From Crotophaga sulcirostris (taxonomy: Eukaryota; Chordata; Aves; Cuculiformes; Crotophagidae), in the NCBI GenBank assembly GCA_013397455.1, contig VYZB01000014.1:1564081-1628080 (forward strand): 64,000 nt of DNA. The letters run 5' to 3'. Positions 1 to 11,496 of this stretch are shown one piece after another (the first letter of the stretch is position 1; every line of letters begins with the position of its first letter). The position numbers were made by a program, and so were the translations under genes. The notes below the pieces were generated by a model. It made no database searches, was not told the origin of the DNA, and worked only from the letters and a program-made list of their open reading frames with translations.

Positions 1-470
1 ACCGCCCCGCTTTTGGGGGTAGAGGATGGGACGGGGCGGCGGGGAGCCACGTGCACCGGACTGAGCCCCGGCGAGCCGAGCCGAGTCGGGTTGAGCCGAA
101 CCGAGCCGAGTCGGATTGAGCCGAACCGGGCCGAGTCGGATTGAGCCGAACTGAGCCGAGTCGGATTGAGCCAAACCGAGCCGAGTCGGATTGAGCCGAA
201 CCGAGTGGAGCCGGGCTAACCGCCGGCGAGCCGATCCAAACCCAGCCGGGCTGAGCCCAGCTGCAACTGAGCCATGGGGAGCCGAGCTGGGCTGAGCCCA
301 GCCGGGAAGATGAGCTTGGCTCAGCCCTGGGAAGCCGAGACGAGCCGGGCTGAGCCGAGCCGATTTAGGCTGAGCCCTGGGAAGCCGATCCAATCCCAGC
401 CAGGCTGAACCCCGCAGACCTGAGCCCTGGGGAGCCGAGCCGTGCTGAGCCGAGCCTGGCAGCGGGCAGG
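1..470. repeat. GC-rich pentamer-based tandem repeat
   Basis: The sequence is built from GAGCC-like pentamers (GAGCC, GAACC, GAGTC, GGATT). Between about 70 and 215 they form a higher-order unit of 25 bp repeated about five times, each with GAGTCGGATTGAGCCGAAC. Farther right the array decays into irregular GAGCC/CAGCC copies with occasional CCTGGG interruptions. It continues beyond the left edge of the window. CpG dinucleotides are frequent. Confidence 0.85.
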
Positions 471-1350
471 CGGCGTCGAGGCTCCGCCGGCTCCCGGGGC
501 TAGCCGGCTTCAGCAAAGTATTTAATTAGCTTCCACAAACTTCTTTTCCTCGCCTGCAGATTATACTGAGTGGAGGGTTGGGAACTATTTTACACCTTGC
601 CACTCACATGTTAATTAATCTCTATCTAACCCTAATTGCAGTTTATTCAAGCACCGCTCAACAGCTCACCCACACAATAAACACTGGGGCTGCTTTTATC
701 CATATTACTCCCCGCTCACACGTTGAGTAATTAACTCCAGTACCAACTAATAGTGCAAACAAATATTTTCTGTAAACGAGATGATTTCGGGCAGGATAAA
801 AGCGGGCTGCGGAGCCGGGGCTGGGAGCTCGCTGCCAGCTTCCCCGAGCCGCCCTCGTCCTGCAGGGCTCTTTCCAGGGCCGGGTCTCTCCCTCCGTTCC
901 TCTCTGCTCTGGTCCCGCAGCCTCGGGGATCCGGAGGGTGGGAGAGGTGGTGGGGACCCCGCAGCATCCCCGGGGAGCCGGGGTACCAGGGACCCTGCAG
1001 CATCCCTGGGCACCAGGAGAAGCCGGGCACCGCCCGCCCTGTGCCCGGGGATCCCAGCGAAGGCCGGGGCACCGCGACTTAATGTTTTAACTAGAACAGC
1101 GGGGTTTGGCCCAGCTGGAGGCCGTGCCTGCCGATCCAGCCGCCGCTGCTCCGCCGAGCACATCGCACACGGCGGTGCCGGTGCCCTCGCCGCTCCGCGC
1201 CCGCTGTAGGCGGGACCCTGCCTCTCCCGCAGGGGTCCCATCCTTCCCCCCGCGTCCCAACCCGGCCTTTGGAGGGGAGAAGTGATTCGAGGGGCTCTGC
1301 CGGGGAGGCACAAGCCGCGAAGCCACTCGCAAGGCAGGGGCGATCGCTCC
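471..1350. other. CpG-rich intergenic DNA with an AT-rich core; no gene seen
   Basis: Positions 495-790 are AT-rich and non-repetitive, and contain TTAATTAG, TTAATTAATC and GTAATTAACT motifs. About 790-1350 is GC- and CpG-rich. Open reading frames on both strands here lack any recognisable domain and are attributed to the low density of stop codons in GC-rich DNA. The region may be regulatory DNA of the neighbouring gene, expected from vertebrate synteny to be FEZF2. Confidence 0.45.
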
Positions 1351-1356
1351 TGTTCC

Positions 1357-1457
1357 ATAGAATCCCGGAACTCTCTTGGCTGGAAAAGACCTTTGAGATC
1401 ATTGACTTCCACCGAACCTGTCCACTACTAAACCAGATCCCTGAGCACCTCATCTAG
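1357..1457 (-). mobile_element. CR1 LINE, truncated 3' end
   Basis: Read on the minus strand, the element ends in the CR1-type tail: the plus strand shows ATAGAATC, then GGCTGGAAAAGACCTTTGAG and ATCATTGACTTCCACC, the reverse complement of the CR1 3' consensus. It is 5'-truncated after about 100 bp, as is usual for CR1. No reverse transcriptase is present. Confidence 0.75.
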
Positions 1458-1551
1458 CATTTTTTTCACCTCAGAAGTGACCGCATTGTTGTCACATGAA
1501 GTAAAATTAAGGAAAACTAGAGACCCTGTCACATGGTCACAACGTTTAATC

Positions 1552-1745
1552 ATAGAATCGTTTGGTTGGAAAAGACCTTTGAGAGCATCAAGCCCAACCG
1601 AACCTGTCCGCCACTGAGTCAACCCCCGAGCACATCACGGCTTTTAAACCCCTCCAGGATGGTGACTCCACCACCTCCCTGGGCAGCCGTTCCGGTGCCT
1701 GAGAACCCTTTCGGTGAAGAAATGTTTCCTGATGTCTGATCTGAG
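1552..1745 (-). mobile_element. CR1 LINE, truncated 3' end (second copy)
   Basis: The plus strand begins CATAGAATCGTTTGGTTGG and continues through AAAAGACCTTTGAGAGCATC, CTCCAGGATGGTGACTCCAC and CCTGGGCAGCCGTTCCGGTG to GAAGAAATGTTTCCTGATGT, all standard CR1 3' UTR blocks in reverse complement. It lies in the same orientation as, and about 95 bp from, the preceding fragment and is of a similar subfamily. Confidence 0.88.
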
Positions 1746-1904
1746 AGCAGCTCGGGGCCGTTTCCTCTCGTTATTTTGGGGCCGCTGCCGCCGCACGGAA
1801 CGCGGCGGGGCTGGGCGGGGGCACCCCGGGGCTCCTCCCGAGCCGCCTCTCCCCGCCCGGCCGCACCGACCCCCCCTTCGCCCCCAGAAAAGCGCCGCTC
1901 GGCC

Positions 1905-2520
1905 AGGAGCGCCCGAGGGGCAGCGTGGGGTCTCGGGGAGGGTCTGGGGGGAGGTCCCAGAGGGTCTCGGGATGTCCCGGGCCGGGGGGGGAGCACAGGG
2001 GGGGGGGGTGTGCAGGGCGGGTGGGGAGCACGGGGGCTCGGGGGATGCTGGAGGGTCCCGGGGGGGCTCGGGAGCGCAGGGTGCGGGGGCCGAGGCGGGA
2101 AGGGAGCGCAGGAGCCCGGGGTGGTCTCGGGGGGTCCCAGACGGGCGGGGAGCACAGGGCTTGAGGGGATCTCAGAGGGGTCTCGTGGTGTCTCGGGAGA
2201 GCGGGGATCCCGGGAGGTGCCGGGGTGTCCCAGGCGGGCGGGGAGCGCAGGGTCCCGAGGGGGTCCTGGGGGGTCTCGGGCCGGCAGGGAGCACGGGGTC
2301 TCGGGGAGTTCCAGGGTGTCCCGGACAGGTGGGGAGCGCAGGGCTTGGGGGGTCTCTGAAGGGTCCTGGGGTGTCACGGGCTGGTGGGGAGCCCGGAGCT
2401 CCGGGGGGTCCCGGGCTGGTGGGGAGCAGGGGGTCCCGGAGGGGCCTTGGGGGGTCCCGGCGGGCCCCGGGCGGGCAGGGAACACGGGGTCCTGGGGTGT
2501 CCCGGGGTGCCGCGGGGCGG
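1905..2520 (+). repeat. G-rich minisatellite with strong strand asymmetry
   Basis: The plus strand is extremely G-rich, with loosely repeated blocks of the type GGGTCTCGGGG, GGTCCCGGG and GGGGAGCGCAGGG at irregular spacing of about 30-60 bp. Runs of three to nine G recur throughout. The repeat produces long collagen-like, Gly/Pro/Arg-rich reading frames on both strands that are artefacts of composition. Confidence 0.85.
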
Positions 2521-2725
2521 GGGCAGCGGGCGCTGGGCGTTTCTGCTCCACTGGCAGATAACTTAGGATCCTCCTGGTTATTGAACTTGGCAGCTGCTTA
2601 AACTCCGCAGTGGAAGCTGCCGAAAGTTGTTAGCGTTACGCTTCGCGCTCTCTGTTTTTTTTTTTTTGATTTCTACGCTGCTTTGCTTTTTATATATATT
2701 TTTAAAATATTTTTCTTTTTTTTTT

Positions 2726-2760
2726 CTGTTGTTGTTGTTGTTGCTGCTGCTGCTGCTGTT
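2726..2760 (+). repeat. (TTG)n-(CTG)n trinucleotide repeat
   Basis: A pure TTG run passes directly into a CTG run, preceded by a T-rich tract. It is a compound microsatellite in intergenic DNA. Confidence 0.9.
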
Positions 2761-2969
2761 CCTAGCAGGCGATGGAGGCTGCCCAGGCCAGCCAGCAGCC
2801 CAGCAATGAGCATGGGGGGCAGGTTCTGCCCTGGCTTCACAACTCTCTGGCTGGGGTTGGGCTGGAGGGGCAGCGGTTGCACCCTCAGAGCACTGTCGGG
2901 GATGGTCTCAAGGTTCCTTGCTGAATTAGGTTTGCTGTGGTCAGAGACAGACAGGTTTTGGGCAAATAT

Positions 2970-3032
2970 GCAGGGACGGGAGTTGGACTCGATAACCCTT
3001 GTGGGTCCCTTCCGACTCAGGTCATTCTGTGA
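2970..3032 (+). mobile_element. CR1 LINE 3' tail fragment
   Basis: Sequence GAGTTGGACTCGATAACCCT followed by GTGGGTCCCTTCCGACTCAG and ATTCTGTG is the 3' end of a CR1 subfamily. The rest of the element is missing or too diverged to recognise. Confidence 0.85.
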
Positions 3033-6000
3033 AATAAACAAGCGATGAATGGGGAAATCAGGATAGCAAAGCTAGGGCTAGGGAGGGGGGTGCTACCCAC
3101 TTGACTGCCTCACCTTACCCCTTCAAACCATGGTACCTCCTGTAACGGAGTAGTACCACCACCTCAGCCCCTACTCATCCTGCGGGGGGCCCTGGTGCCA
3201 TGTCATCCCACAGTGACCACCACCACAGTGCTTGCAGAGGCCACCTTGGCTGGAGCAGAGGCACGGAGTCCCTCCAGACTGTTCAGTGCATTCACTGCAC
3301 ACATCGGTGTATATATGTGGGCAGATAATTGCAATTTATTTTATTAGATTTTTCGTTTTAGCATGATGAAACACCGCTGTGGAACCAGGTTTTGGAGCAC
3401 TGCATGGGTCCCAAAGCAAATGCAGTTAGAGGGATTTTGGGAGTGCACTGGCCCAGAGTCCTTGCATGGCTGTGCTTGGTGGCTTTATCAGTGATGGCAG
3501 GGATAGCATTGACATTTTTAACCTGAGTCTAATTTTAAGAGCTGGTACCCCACCTGCTCCTGAAGCTGTTTGAAATCCAACCCCACTGCAGAATAACCAG
3601 CAGGGCACTGTGGCAGGAGCTGCACAGAGTGCCTCGATGGCAATCAAACTGGCTTATGTAATTCTAAAAATGGCATCTCCTTACTTGCCACATCTCTTTC
3701 TGCCTGTGCGGAGAGTCCTGCAGAGCTGCCAAACAGAAGCAATTGAATGAACTCTTTTCTCGGCTCATTCCTCCTTCCGCAGCTTGGAGAAAGTGAGCCA
3801 GAGCCTATTCTAGTTTGCCTGTCAACAGGAATGGTAACTAACGGCTCGATCCCAACCAGGCTGCATGCCCCAAAAACACTGCCTGCCTCTCAGGAGTGGA
3901 GAGAAGAGACCTCATAGGCAGAGTCTGGCTCCTGGTGCAAGGTTTGTCTGGCCCAGGCGGCAGTCGAGAAGTCGACAGAGTCCACATCATGTCCAAAGTC
4001 AGTCCAGGCAAGCAAGAAGTTGTTGAAGGGGTGAGCTGCTGTTCTCCATCCTTATTGGCAGAAATAGTCATTCCTCACGCTGCGGTAATGGAGCAATATT
4101 GCGTTTCATTTCTGAATGCTGAAAGATGTCCCTTCCTAATGTTTTGGAAATGTCGTACTTGTTGGTTTTGAAAGAGTGGGAGCTTCTAAATTTTTCTGTT
4201 TTTGTGTTTTTCTCCCCTTATTTTCTATTTAGGAGAAAAGGTGGGAGGAAGTAGAGAAGGAGAATATAATGGGGGGATGGCCTTGTTCTCACTTTCCTAC
4301 TGAAAACATTTCAGAAAAAGGAGCAAAAAGCAGTGAAAACGGGTAGAAGCCCACTTCAAGCTTTGTGTTCCTATTCCTTCCCTTTTTTGCTTGGAAGAAG
4401 GATGGCCAAAAAAATAAGTGGGACAAGCTCCACGTGTTTTGAATTATTCTCCCCTTAATGAGATGAAAAAACATATTATTTTCAAAATTACTTGCTTGTT
4501 CAATGAAAAAAATCAAAAAGATCGAGAATCTTCTCAAAGCTGATAAGATTTACTGTTTCCACTGTCTTTTTGCAACACCCTCCTCACTTGGTGTTGACCA
4601 GCTTTTTCTGGCTATCCCACATGTTAAGTTGTTCAATATTTGTAATTCCACCTGTCCAAACTGTTGTCACAGATGCCCTCATCCGCTGCAGAGCAGGACC
4701 CTGAGGTACTGAGGTGACAGCAGCACCTTGCCTCCTTCCTCAGGGCTACGTGGGAACCTCCGGGCTGCAGCATCCTTGTCCCTGGTGGTAGTGGCTCAGT
4801 TGGAGAAAGCCTGACCAGATTCCCAGATTGACTGATAGAACCGTTGCTGTGTCACCTGGACACAAGAAAACTGCTGACTTCACCCCGGAAGACATGATCT
4901 AGAAGAACCACTAAAAATCCCCCCAACAACTGGACCCCAAATTAAAAATCTAGACCTTGTTATTGAAGGAAAAAAATCTTCAATGCATGACCCAAGTATT
5001 CCCTGAATGTTCAAGAACACTCACAAATTCTGTAAAAATGACTGATAATTTATTGATTTGATTTAATGATCAACCTAGCTTGTGATTTTGAGTTGGGGCT
5101 GGAGTTAGTGATGCTGAAAAAACAATTTAGAGAAAAGCCCAGGTGAGTCATCTGTTCTGGGAAGCAGGGGATTAACTTAGGCAGCTCCTCACAAAATGCG
5201 GAACATTGCAGAATCCACCTCAGGTGAGGAGGCTCTCACTGGGGTGACCATTTTTCCCTGGGGAGCTCTAGGTTTTTGGCCCCACAGTCCACGGATTAGG
5301 CTAGTGTCCCCCAGCTGTGACCAGTGTGCTTTGGAGGGACTGGCTCTGGTCCAGGGTTGACCAAGAGTAGATCTGTTGTTGGGAGTATTAACTGCCCCTC
5401 ATTGGGTCATCCTTCCCATCCCCATTGGGCTATGCTACTGGGTGACCCCAACACTGGTGAACATGGTTGTGGGTCATGTTCCTGTCCCTTATATGAGGGT
5501 CCAGATGGACTAGGGGGCTGCCCCTGACGTACATGGCAAAACCAAACCCGCAGTCTTTGCTGGTTTGGCTGGATAGCAACAAACCTTCCCCGTTACGGGT
5601 TCACCACCACATTCTCTCCAAGCCTTTGAGTGGTTCCTCTCCTTCCACCCTTCCTGTGTGCATGCCTCTCCTCTCCAGCTGCCAGCCTGGGACAGCCCCT
5701 CGAGATCAGCTACCAGTGGGGTGCTCTCTGCCGAAAGCAATCCTGAACGGTGTGCCCTTTGTTACCCCCAGCTGTCGCATCGTCCGGGATCTGCAACAAG
5801 TCCTCATTTTCCAGACCCCGTCTTGTCAGTCCCCAATCTGATCTGACCACCTGGTTTGTTTTGGAATCATCACTTGAGTCATAACATTTCTGTTTATTTC
5901 CACAACTGTATTCCTTGCATAGGAAATGAGCCAAGATGGTCGAAGGCGGGGAGAGCAAAGCATGTCGTGGTTGTAATTGCTTTTGCTCTCCTGATATCAA

Positions 6001-9000
6001 ATTTTACAGTATAATCAAAATCTTATTTTTGTACTACTGGACTCTGTTATTGACTTAATCTTCTTAAGTGCTCCTATTATTCCAGTGATTTCATCGTTGC
6101 ATGTTGATTTTAATCTTTTGATCTCCATATTAGCTACTGCCTGCAACTAATTTGTTGCTCAGTGTTTTTCTTTGTTTTGACCTGTGAGGCATTTTCCTCA
6201 TGGCACACAACTCTGCTGGCAGATTGCATATAATCTCTGCACTTTTTTTCTCCCATATTTTGCATAGTTACAACAAATGCAGATTTACAACTTGAAATGG
6301 AATATGCATCTTTTAGAAAGGCTGAGGAAAATATCACTTCAGGTTTAGCTCAGGAGCCTAAACGTGCTTGAATAAAGGAAACACCGCTGAATACAGCTCA
6401 GCAGAGAGAGGCGTCACACGGGCTTTATAGACCAGCAAGTTCAGAATGGATGGTAACTTCAATAATTGTAACTTATATGCAGTCAGGGATCAAAGAGTTT
6501 CTGAAAGCATTGCTAGATCTAAGAAAAAGCAGACTGTTTTTTGTGGGACTCTCCTGGTTGGACTTGGCCTGACACAGTGGCAGCTCTGTTGAGTCGCGAC
6601 ACCATGGAGCAGGTTTTTGAGCAAACGTTGGTAGTGCAGCTTTGTGAACTTTACAGACAAAATGCAAAGCTTGAAATATGGCTCAGCTGCGTTTCGGTGG
6701 GCCATAAGACGAGGAATTTTTCCCTTGGTAGTTGGTTTAACCTGTGCTGATTTACTGGGGGCTTTTTCTTTTAAGGCTTAGAGAAGTAATTTTTGCCTTC
6801 AATTTGCTGTGACTTTTTTAAAAAGAACACAGCCTGAACATTGACAAAGTCATCTTTCTTTGCTGTGTGCCTGTTCATGCTTCTGAACACAAATTGCCTT
6901 CTAATATTTTTGACATTTTGGTCACTAGAGAGGCAGAAAAGCAATTTCTAAGATGCCCATGGGCCAGGAGACATACATTGCAGCAGAGGGGAAAGAATGT
7001 TAGTTGTTGAAATATAAAACAAATGGGCTGAGCAGCTGCTGACACTTGTCAGTCAAATAGTTGATAGCATTTTCAGTCTCCATGCCACATGCTTTAAGTA
7101 AGTCTGTCAAAAAAAGGATATTGTCGCTGGACTTCCCTGTAAATATGAGAGAAGTTTTGGCCTGATCTATCATTTAAAATTTTCCTGGCAGAAGGATGAA
7201 ATTTTCCTCTTTCCCAAAACTGATTGACATAACTGTACTGGCAGATCCTCCATCTAGGTGCAGTTGTACTGGCAGGAAGTCCTTTGACTGTTGGAGCTCG
7301 TTCCATCGCAGCATTGGGTTGAAGCGAAACCAGCAGCAGACCTTTGCGTTCCTCGGCTGGCTTTGCCAGAGTGCTCCCAGCCATCAGCAAGCCCTTTTAG
7401 ATGCTGCCTGAGGTGCAGCTTTGCTCTGCAGGAGCTTGAGTCCCGTCCAAAGTGTACTCTGTGACCAGGAGGGCTTTTAACCTAGATTTATGTTTTACAG
7501 ACAGAACCAAACCATTTTGGATTCAACATTTCTGCAGGATTAACCCAAGTTGGCACTTGTTGGTGCTGGTACCATGGTGCAGCACCCATACAGGGCAGGG
7601 CTGAGCTGCCAACACCCACGTTAACCATTTGCAGGGTTAAAGGCAGCAGGGATGAGGGTGCAATGCGTTCCTTTGCTTAGTCACAGGCTGCAGGCTCTGG
7701 AGTGGGAGGTTAAATCCTGCTTTGCAGCATTGCTCATATGTGAGTTCTTCTCCCCGCTCACACTAAAGTATGTAACTAAAGCTCATCATTTGTGTCCAAA
7801 CTCCTTAAAAGAAGTAAGCTGGCTAATGCTTCATTGTTTTGAGTGGCTGGTCAAGTCTGACATGCCCTCAGAGTTGTTACGGAGTCTCTGAGGTGCTTTG
7901 TTGGGGTTTGAGGACACGCAAAAAGCTGTCACAGGCTATAGGGTCATTGCTGATTACAGAAAAACTCAGGCGAGGGTGTCCATCACCGCCGTTTCAGGGA
8001 GGCACCTCTGTCTGTTAGTGATGCACAGCCAAGGATCGTCTCCTGAAGGCTGCGCCCACACTCTTTCATTCAAAAAACTGAGCAGGGCTCACTATTTTGA
8101 AAGGTGGCAGGTGGAAGTGGGCTGTGTTTTTACCCAATAAATATTTCATGTTAGTAAAAAAAAAAGTGCCATTTCCAGAGCAGAATCAAGCTGTTTCTCC
8201 AGCTCTGCTCTGCCTGACTGGGAGCAGAGCTACAAATTTGGGTTTCCCTCAGTGGTCTTTGCTACCAGCCTGGTGACCACCCCAGATAAGGCTTTCCCAG
8301 TGCCTCCTCTTGGAACTGTTGTCCTTCATATAAATATTTGGGACAGCTGAGGAAGAGGATGAAGAGAGGGCACAAGCACATGTATGCAGCAGTGTGTGTA
8401 TGGATCTTAACCACCTAGAAAGACAGGACCAGGTGGTGCCTGCAGTTTGTTCATTGCTTTATGTCTCAGGAGGCTTGTTTTTGTCAGTCAAGTCCTGCAG
8501 GGGCTTCAGAGTGCGATTGAAGACTCCAAGCATAATGATATCAAGATATAGGTGGGTTTTATATATGTCCAAGTGACAGACCTGCAGAGGCAGCTGAACT
8601 GGTTTTGGTAGACTCAGTATGACTTCTCAAACACCGAACTGCTACCTCAATTCCTTTGGGGATTTAATTGCACAACTGGAGAGTGGGTAAGAAGGGGTAA
8701 GAGCTTCCTTGTGTCAGTGGTTACAAAGCCACATTCCTGCCTAAGTCCTCAGAGGTGGCTTTTCCTTCCCTCTATGAGCATCATGGAGCAAGACATAAAC
8801 CAAGAAGTGGTCTGCTGGGCTACAGTAGGGTTCAAAATTTGTCTCTCCTAGTGCATCAGATGGCTTATCAACAGGTAAATGGTGCTAAGTGTGCATGCCT
8901 ACCACCCACTCCTAAAGATCCTGCTGGTGTCCCTGTTCCAAGGGGAACGGTGTAGGCTAGACAGCATGGGTAGGTGGGTGTTGGATGTGTAGGGGGTATG

Positions 9001-9250
9001 GCCCTCCAGATGGGGCTGGAGAGCACCTCCAGAGCCAGGTGCCAAACTGCCACAGAGGAAGGGACCCAAAAATCCAGCACTGCAGGTGAATGTGCTCCAG
9101 GCTCCATAGCTATCCCAGCCCCATCTGGGACACAACACACCCTTCACAGGCTGTTCCCAGAGGGCCCCTCCTCCTCCCATATGTCCAGAGAGTGTGTGAT
9201 GGCTCTTGGACAGTGGAAGAGGGCTTACTTTAACGGTTCATTATATCATG
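3033..9250. other. Intergenic DNA, no gene recognised
   Basis: About 6.2 kb of unique-looking sequence of moderate GC content downstream of CADPS. Reading frames are short (under 100 codons) and show no domain, splice structure or codon bias that I recognise. No RNA gene was identified. It is expected to be part of the FEZF2-CADPS intergenic interval. Confidence 0.55.
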
Positions 9251-9251
9251 T

Positions 9252-9577
9252 ACCTTCCAGTACCTGAAGAGGCCTACAAGAAAGTGGGAGAGGGGCTTTT
9301 TACAAGGGCAAGTAGTGATAAGATAAGGGGGAATGGCTTTAAGTTGGAAAGGGGAAGATTTAGATTAGACATCAGGAAGAAATTCCTCACAATGAGTGTG
9401 GTGAGACACTGGCACAGGTTGCCCAGGGAAGTTGTGGATGTCCCCTGCCTGGAAGGCCAGGTTGGATGGGGCCTTAAGCAGCCTGGTCTGGTGGGAGGTG
9501 TCCCTACCCATGGCAGGGGGGTTGGAACTGAATGGCCTTTAAGGTCCCTTCCAACCCAAACCATTCTATGATTCTAC
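9252..9577 (+). mobile_element. CR1 LINE, 5'-truncated, about 325 bp
   Basis: Canonical CR1 3' end: TACCTGAAGAGGCCTACAAG, ATGGCTTTAAGTTGGAAAGG, AGACACTGGCACAGGTTGCC, CTACCCATGGCAGGGGGGTT and CCAACCCAAACCATTCTATG, closing with ATTCTAC. It is a well-preserved, non-coding, 5'-truncated copy. Confidence 0.95.
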
Positions 9578-10174
9578 ATAGGTTCATCCAGGCAGGACGT
9601 TTTTTCGAGCATTCACCCATCTTTTACTTGTGGGTGCTGGGCATTTGTCCTCATTTTTCAGGATGGCAACAGGTTGCTGTGCTTGGGGGTGAAGGACATC
9701 AGCTCCTCTGCTTCTGTCTCGACTGAAACACGGGTTGTCAGGAGTCCTGTTTGGTTTGAAGAGGCTGCTGAGTGGGAGCGACTGCACAACCTCTCAGAGA
9801 CCCCCCCAATTTGCTTCTCATCAAACCAGGCTGCACTTTGATTTCAGCCTGGAGTTTTGCCCTATGCTGCAAGTTCCTAAGTGCCCTGCAGGCTGCTGCA
9901 GCTGGGAGAAGTGAAAATACAGATGGGGGCCTTTTGGTGGAAGGTAAGTGTTGGGCAGGGCTCATGCCCAGGTAACAACGGGGCTGTACCAGAGCAGACC
10001 ATTGATCAGATATCCAGACACAGATCAGAGGGTGTAGAGCACAGATAATGGTGCAAACAACAGCAGCAGTGTCAGCAGAAACACCCTTGTAATCTGGGGA
10101 ACAGACAGCCTGGTCCCACCCTGACCTGGGAGTGCAAATCATGAAACCATCTTCTTAATTAATAAACTGTAAAA
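9578..10174. other. Intergenic DNA between CR1 and CADPS 3' end
   Basis: About 600 bp just beyond the CADPS polyadenylation cluster. I see no coding potential; an open frame at 9738-10142 on the minus strand has no recognisable domain. Confidence 0.45.
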
Positions 10175-11316
10175 ACACCCATGAGAAAAGAAAATGCCTT
10201 TATTCTGAGAGGTGGGGGCTCTTACATCTCAGCTGGTAATTTTTTTCTCTAAGGCAGACATAAAAAGACTCCATAATTTATTCTTAGGACATCTGAATAG
10301 TTATTTATTGAGAAGCCACAGTTCTCACACTTTTACAACTGTCGGCTTGTATAAGGCAAAAAAAGCAAGATGGATCACTATTTTACACAGAAAGTAAAAG
10401 CTCTGGAGGGGGGCTGATGGACATGCAGTTACTGGTCAAAATGCAATGTACATGACATATATAAAACCCATTGTGAAACAGAGGATTTGTAAATTATGGT
10501 TACAATCTACTGAAATAAATATTCAATATATTATTATAAACACATTTGTATAGTCTAAGATTGTAATTAAAGTTGTCTTTGTACATACACGGTTATTTGA
10601 GATTTAAACAAAAATGTAACATTTAGAGGAGCAAACGTCAACATAAAACAACTGCTTTGGACTGGTAATGTGGCATGATATATCCATAATGATAGGATTA
10701 ATCTGGTGTGGCAATTAGAATGACTAATCCTTTGGGATGTAGCCTCTATGGAGTTAACTGCGTATTGAAGGGAAGAGCCTGGTACGCTAACAAGGATGCA
10801 GAAAAAAACAAACAGCTGTCTGGGTTTGTTTGTTTTCTGGTTTTTAATTTTTTTTTGAGAACAAAAAAATCATTTGTAATTGCCTCATTCTTCTTTTAAA
10901 AACAAAGCTTTTTTTTTATTATTAATTTTAAGCAGTTGGCATCCACAGAAGAGAAACAAAGAAATGAAAGGACTCGATTCACTCATCTTCACAACAATTT
11001 ACCATCAATGTATATACAGTACATTAATGAAGCATTGTTTAAACTTTAACAGGGACACACCTAGCATGTTTTCTATGTAGTTTTTCCATTAACGGTATTA
11101 AACAATGGTGCTCCATATTGCTTATGAACATATAGATATGAAATTAGGAAACGGATGAATCAAAGAGAGGTGCTAATCTTATTACCACACAGCTAACATG
11201 GCATTTGTATTGGTAAACTTCTCATGGGTATTTAGAGCTGACATAAAAATTCCTAATGTGGCTAACTGAGTTACAGACGAGGTACATGCACGGACACCAG
11301 GCCACCCCCAGCTTCC
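10175..11316 (-). other. CADPS: CADPS 3' untranslated region
   Basis: About 1.1 kb of AT-rich sequence follows the stop codon on the minus strand and contains several AATAAA signals (see separate entry). The composition changes abruptly from the GC-rich coding end to AT-rich UTR, and the region holds no CR1 repeat, which suggests constraint. The exact cleavage site cannot be read from sequence; the distal boundary is set just past the last AATAAA. Confidence 0.75.
10199..10204 (-). promoter_or_regulatory. Distal polyadenylation signal AATAAA of CADPS
   Basis: The plus strand reads TTTATT, giving AATAAA on the transcript. It is the last of several such hexamers after the stop codon; others are at 10915-10920, 10304-10309 and 10277-10282. 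The closely spaced signals at 10199-10309 suggest the main cleavage cluster is just below them, with the site at 10915 a possible proximal alternative. Confidence 0.6.
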
Positions 11317-11496
11317 CTAGTCATCCTCTTCATCTTCCTCATCGCTGTCCTTCATGGTGATCCCCTGGAGCCCTCCGCCCTCGCTGACCGACGCTGTTGC
11401 CTCTTCTACCGTCAGCCGGTTCCGGATGGTCTCATAGGTTTTGCTGTTTAAGGTGGAGTCCAGCACGCCTTGCAATCGGAAATCCCGGTACGTTTT
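11317..11496 (-). CDS. CADPS: CADPS terminal coding exon and stop
   Basis: This exon encodes the last 59 residues and the TAG stop at 11317-11319. It reads [49 protein letters not shown] and the acidic tail [10 protein letters not shown]. The acceptor is CTGTTTTAG|AAA. The acidic tail identifies CADPS rather than CADPS2. The C-terminal segment of CAPS1 has been linked to dense-core vesicle association. The third base is often G or C here, unlike the AT-rich 3' UTR that follows immediately. Confidence 0.98.
   Translation of the reverse strand, partial: KTYRDFRLQGVLDSTLNSKTYETIRNRLTVEEATASVSEGGGLQGITMKDSDEEDEEDD

Noticed and set aside
747..1412. Minus-strand 221-codon open frame in CpG-rich DNA
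   Set aside because: Overlapping open frames occur on the opposite strand, the composition is biased and no family is recognisable. It also runs into a CR1 fragment.
1619..2601. Long open frames of about 300 codons on both strands with Gly/Pro/Arg-rich, collagen-like sequence
   Set aside because: They are produced by the G-rich minisatellite and CpG-rich DNA. Both strands are open at once, no domain is present, and the minus-strand frame runs into a CR1 tail.
1..10174. FEZF2 exon or promoter within the window
   Set aside because: I looked for its zinc-finger and N-terminal coding motifs on both strands and saw none. Only synteny, not sequence, suggests it lies farther left.
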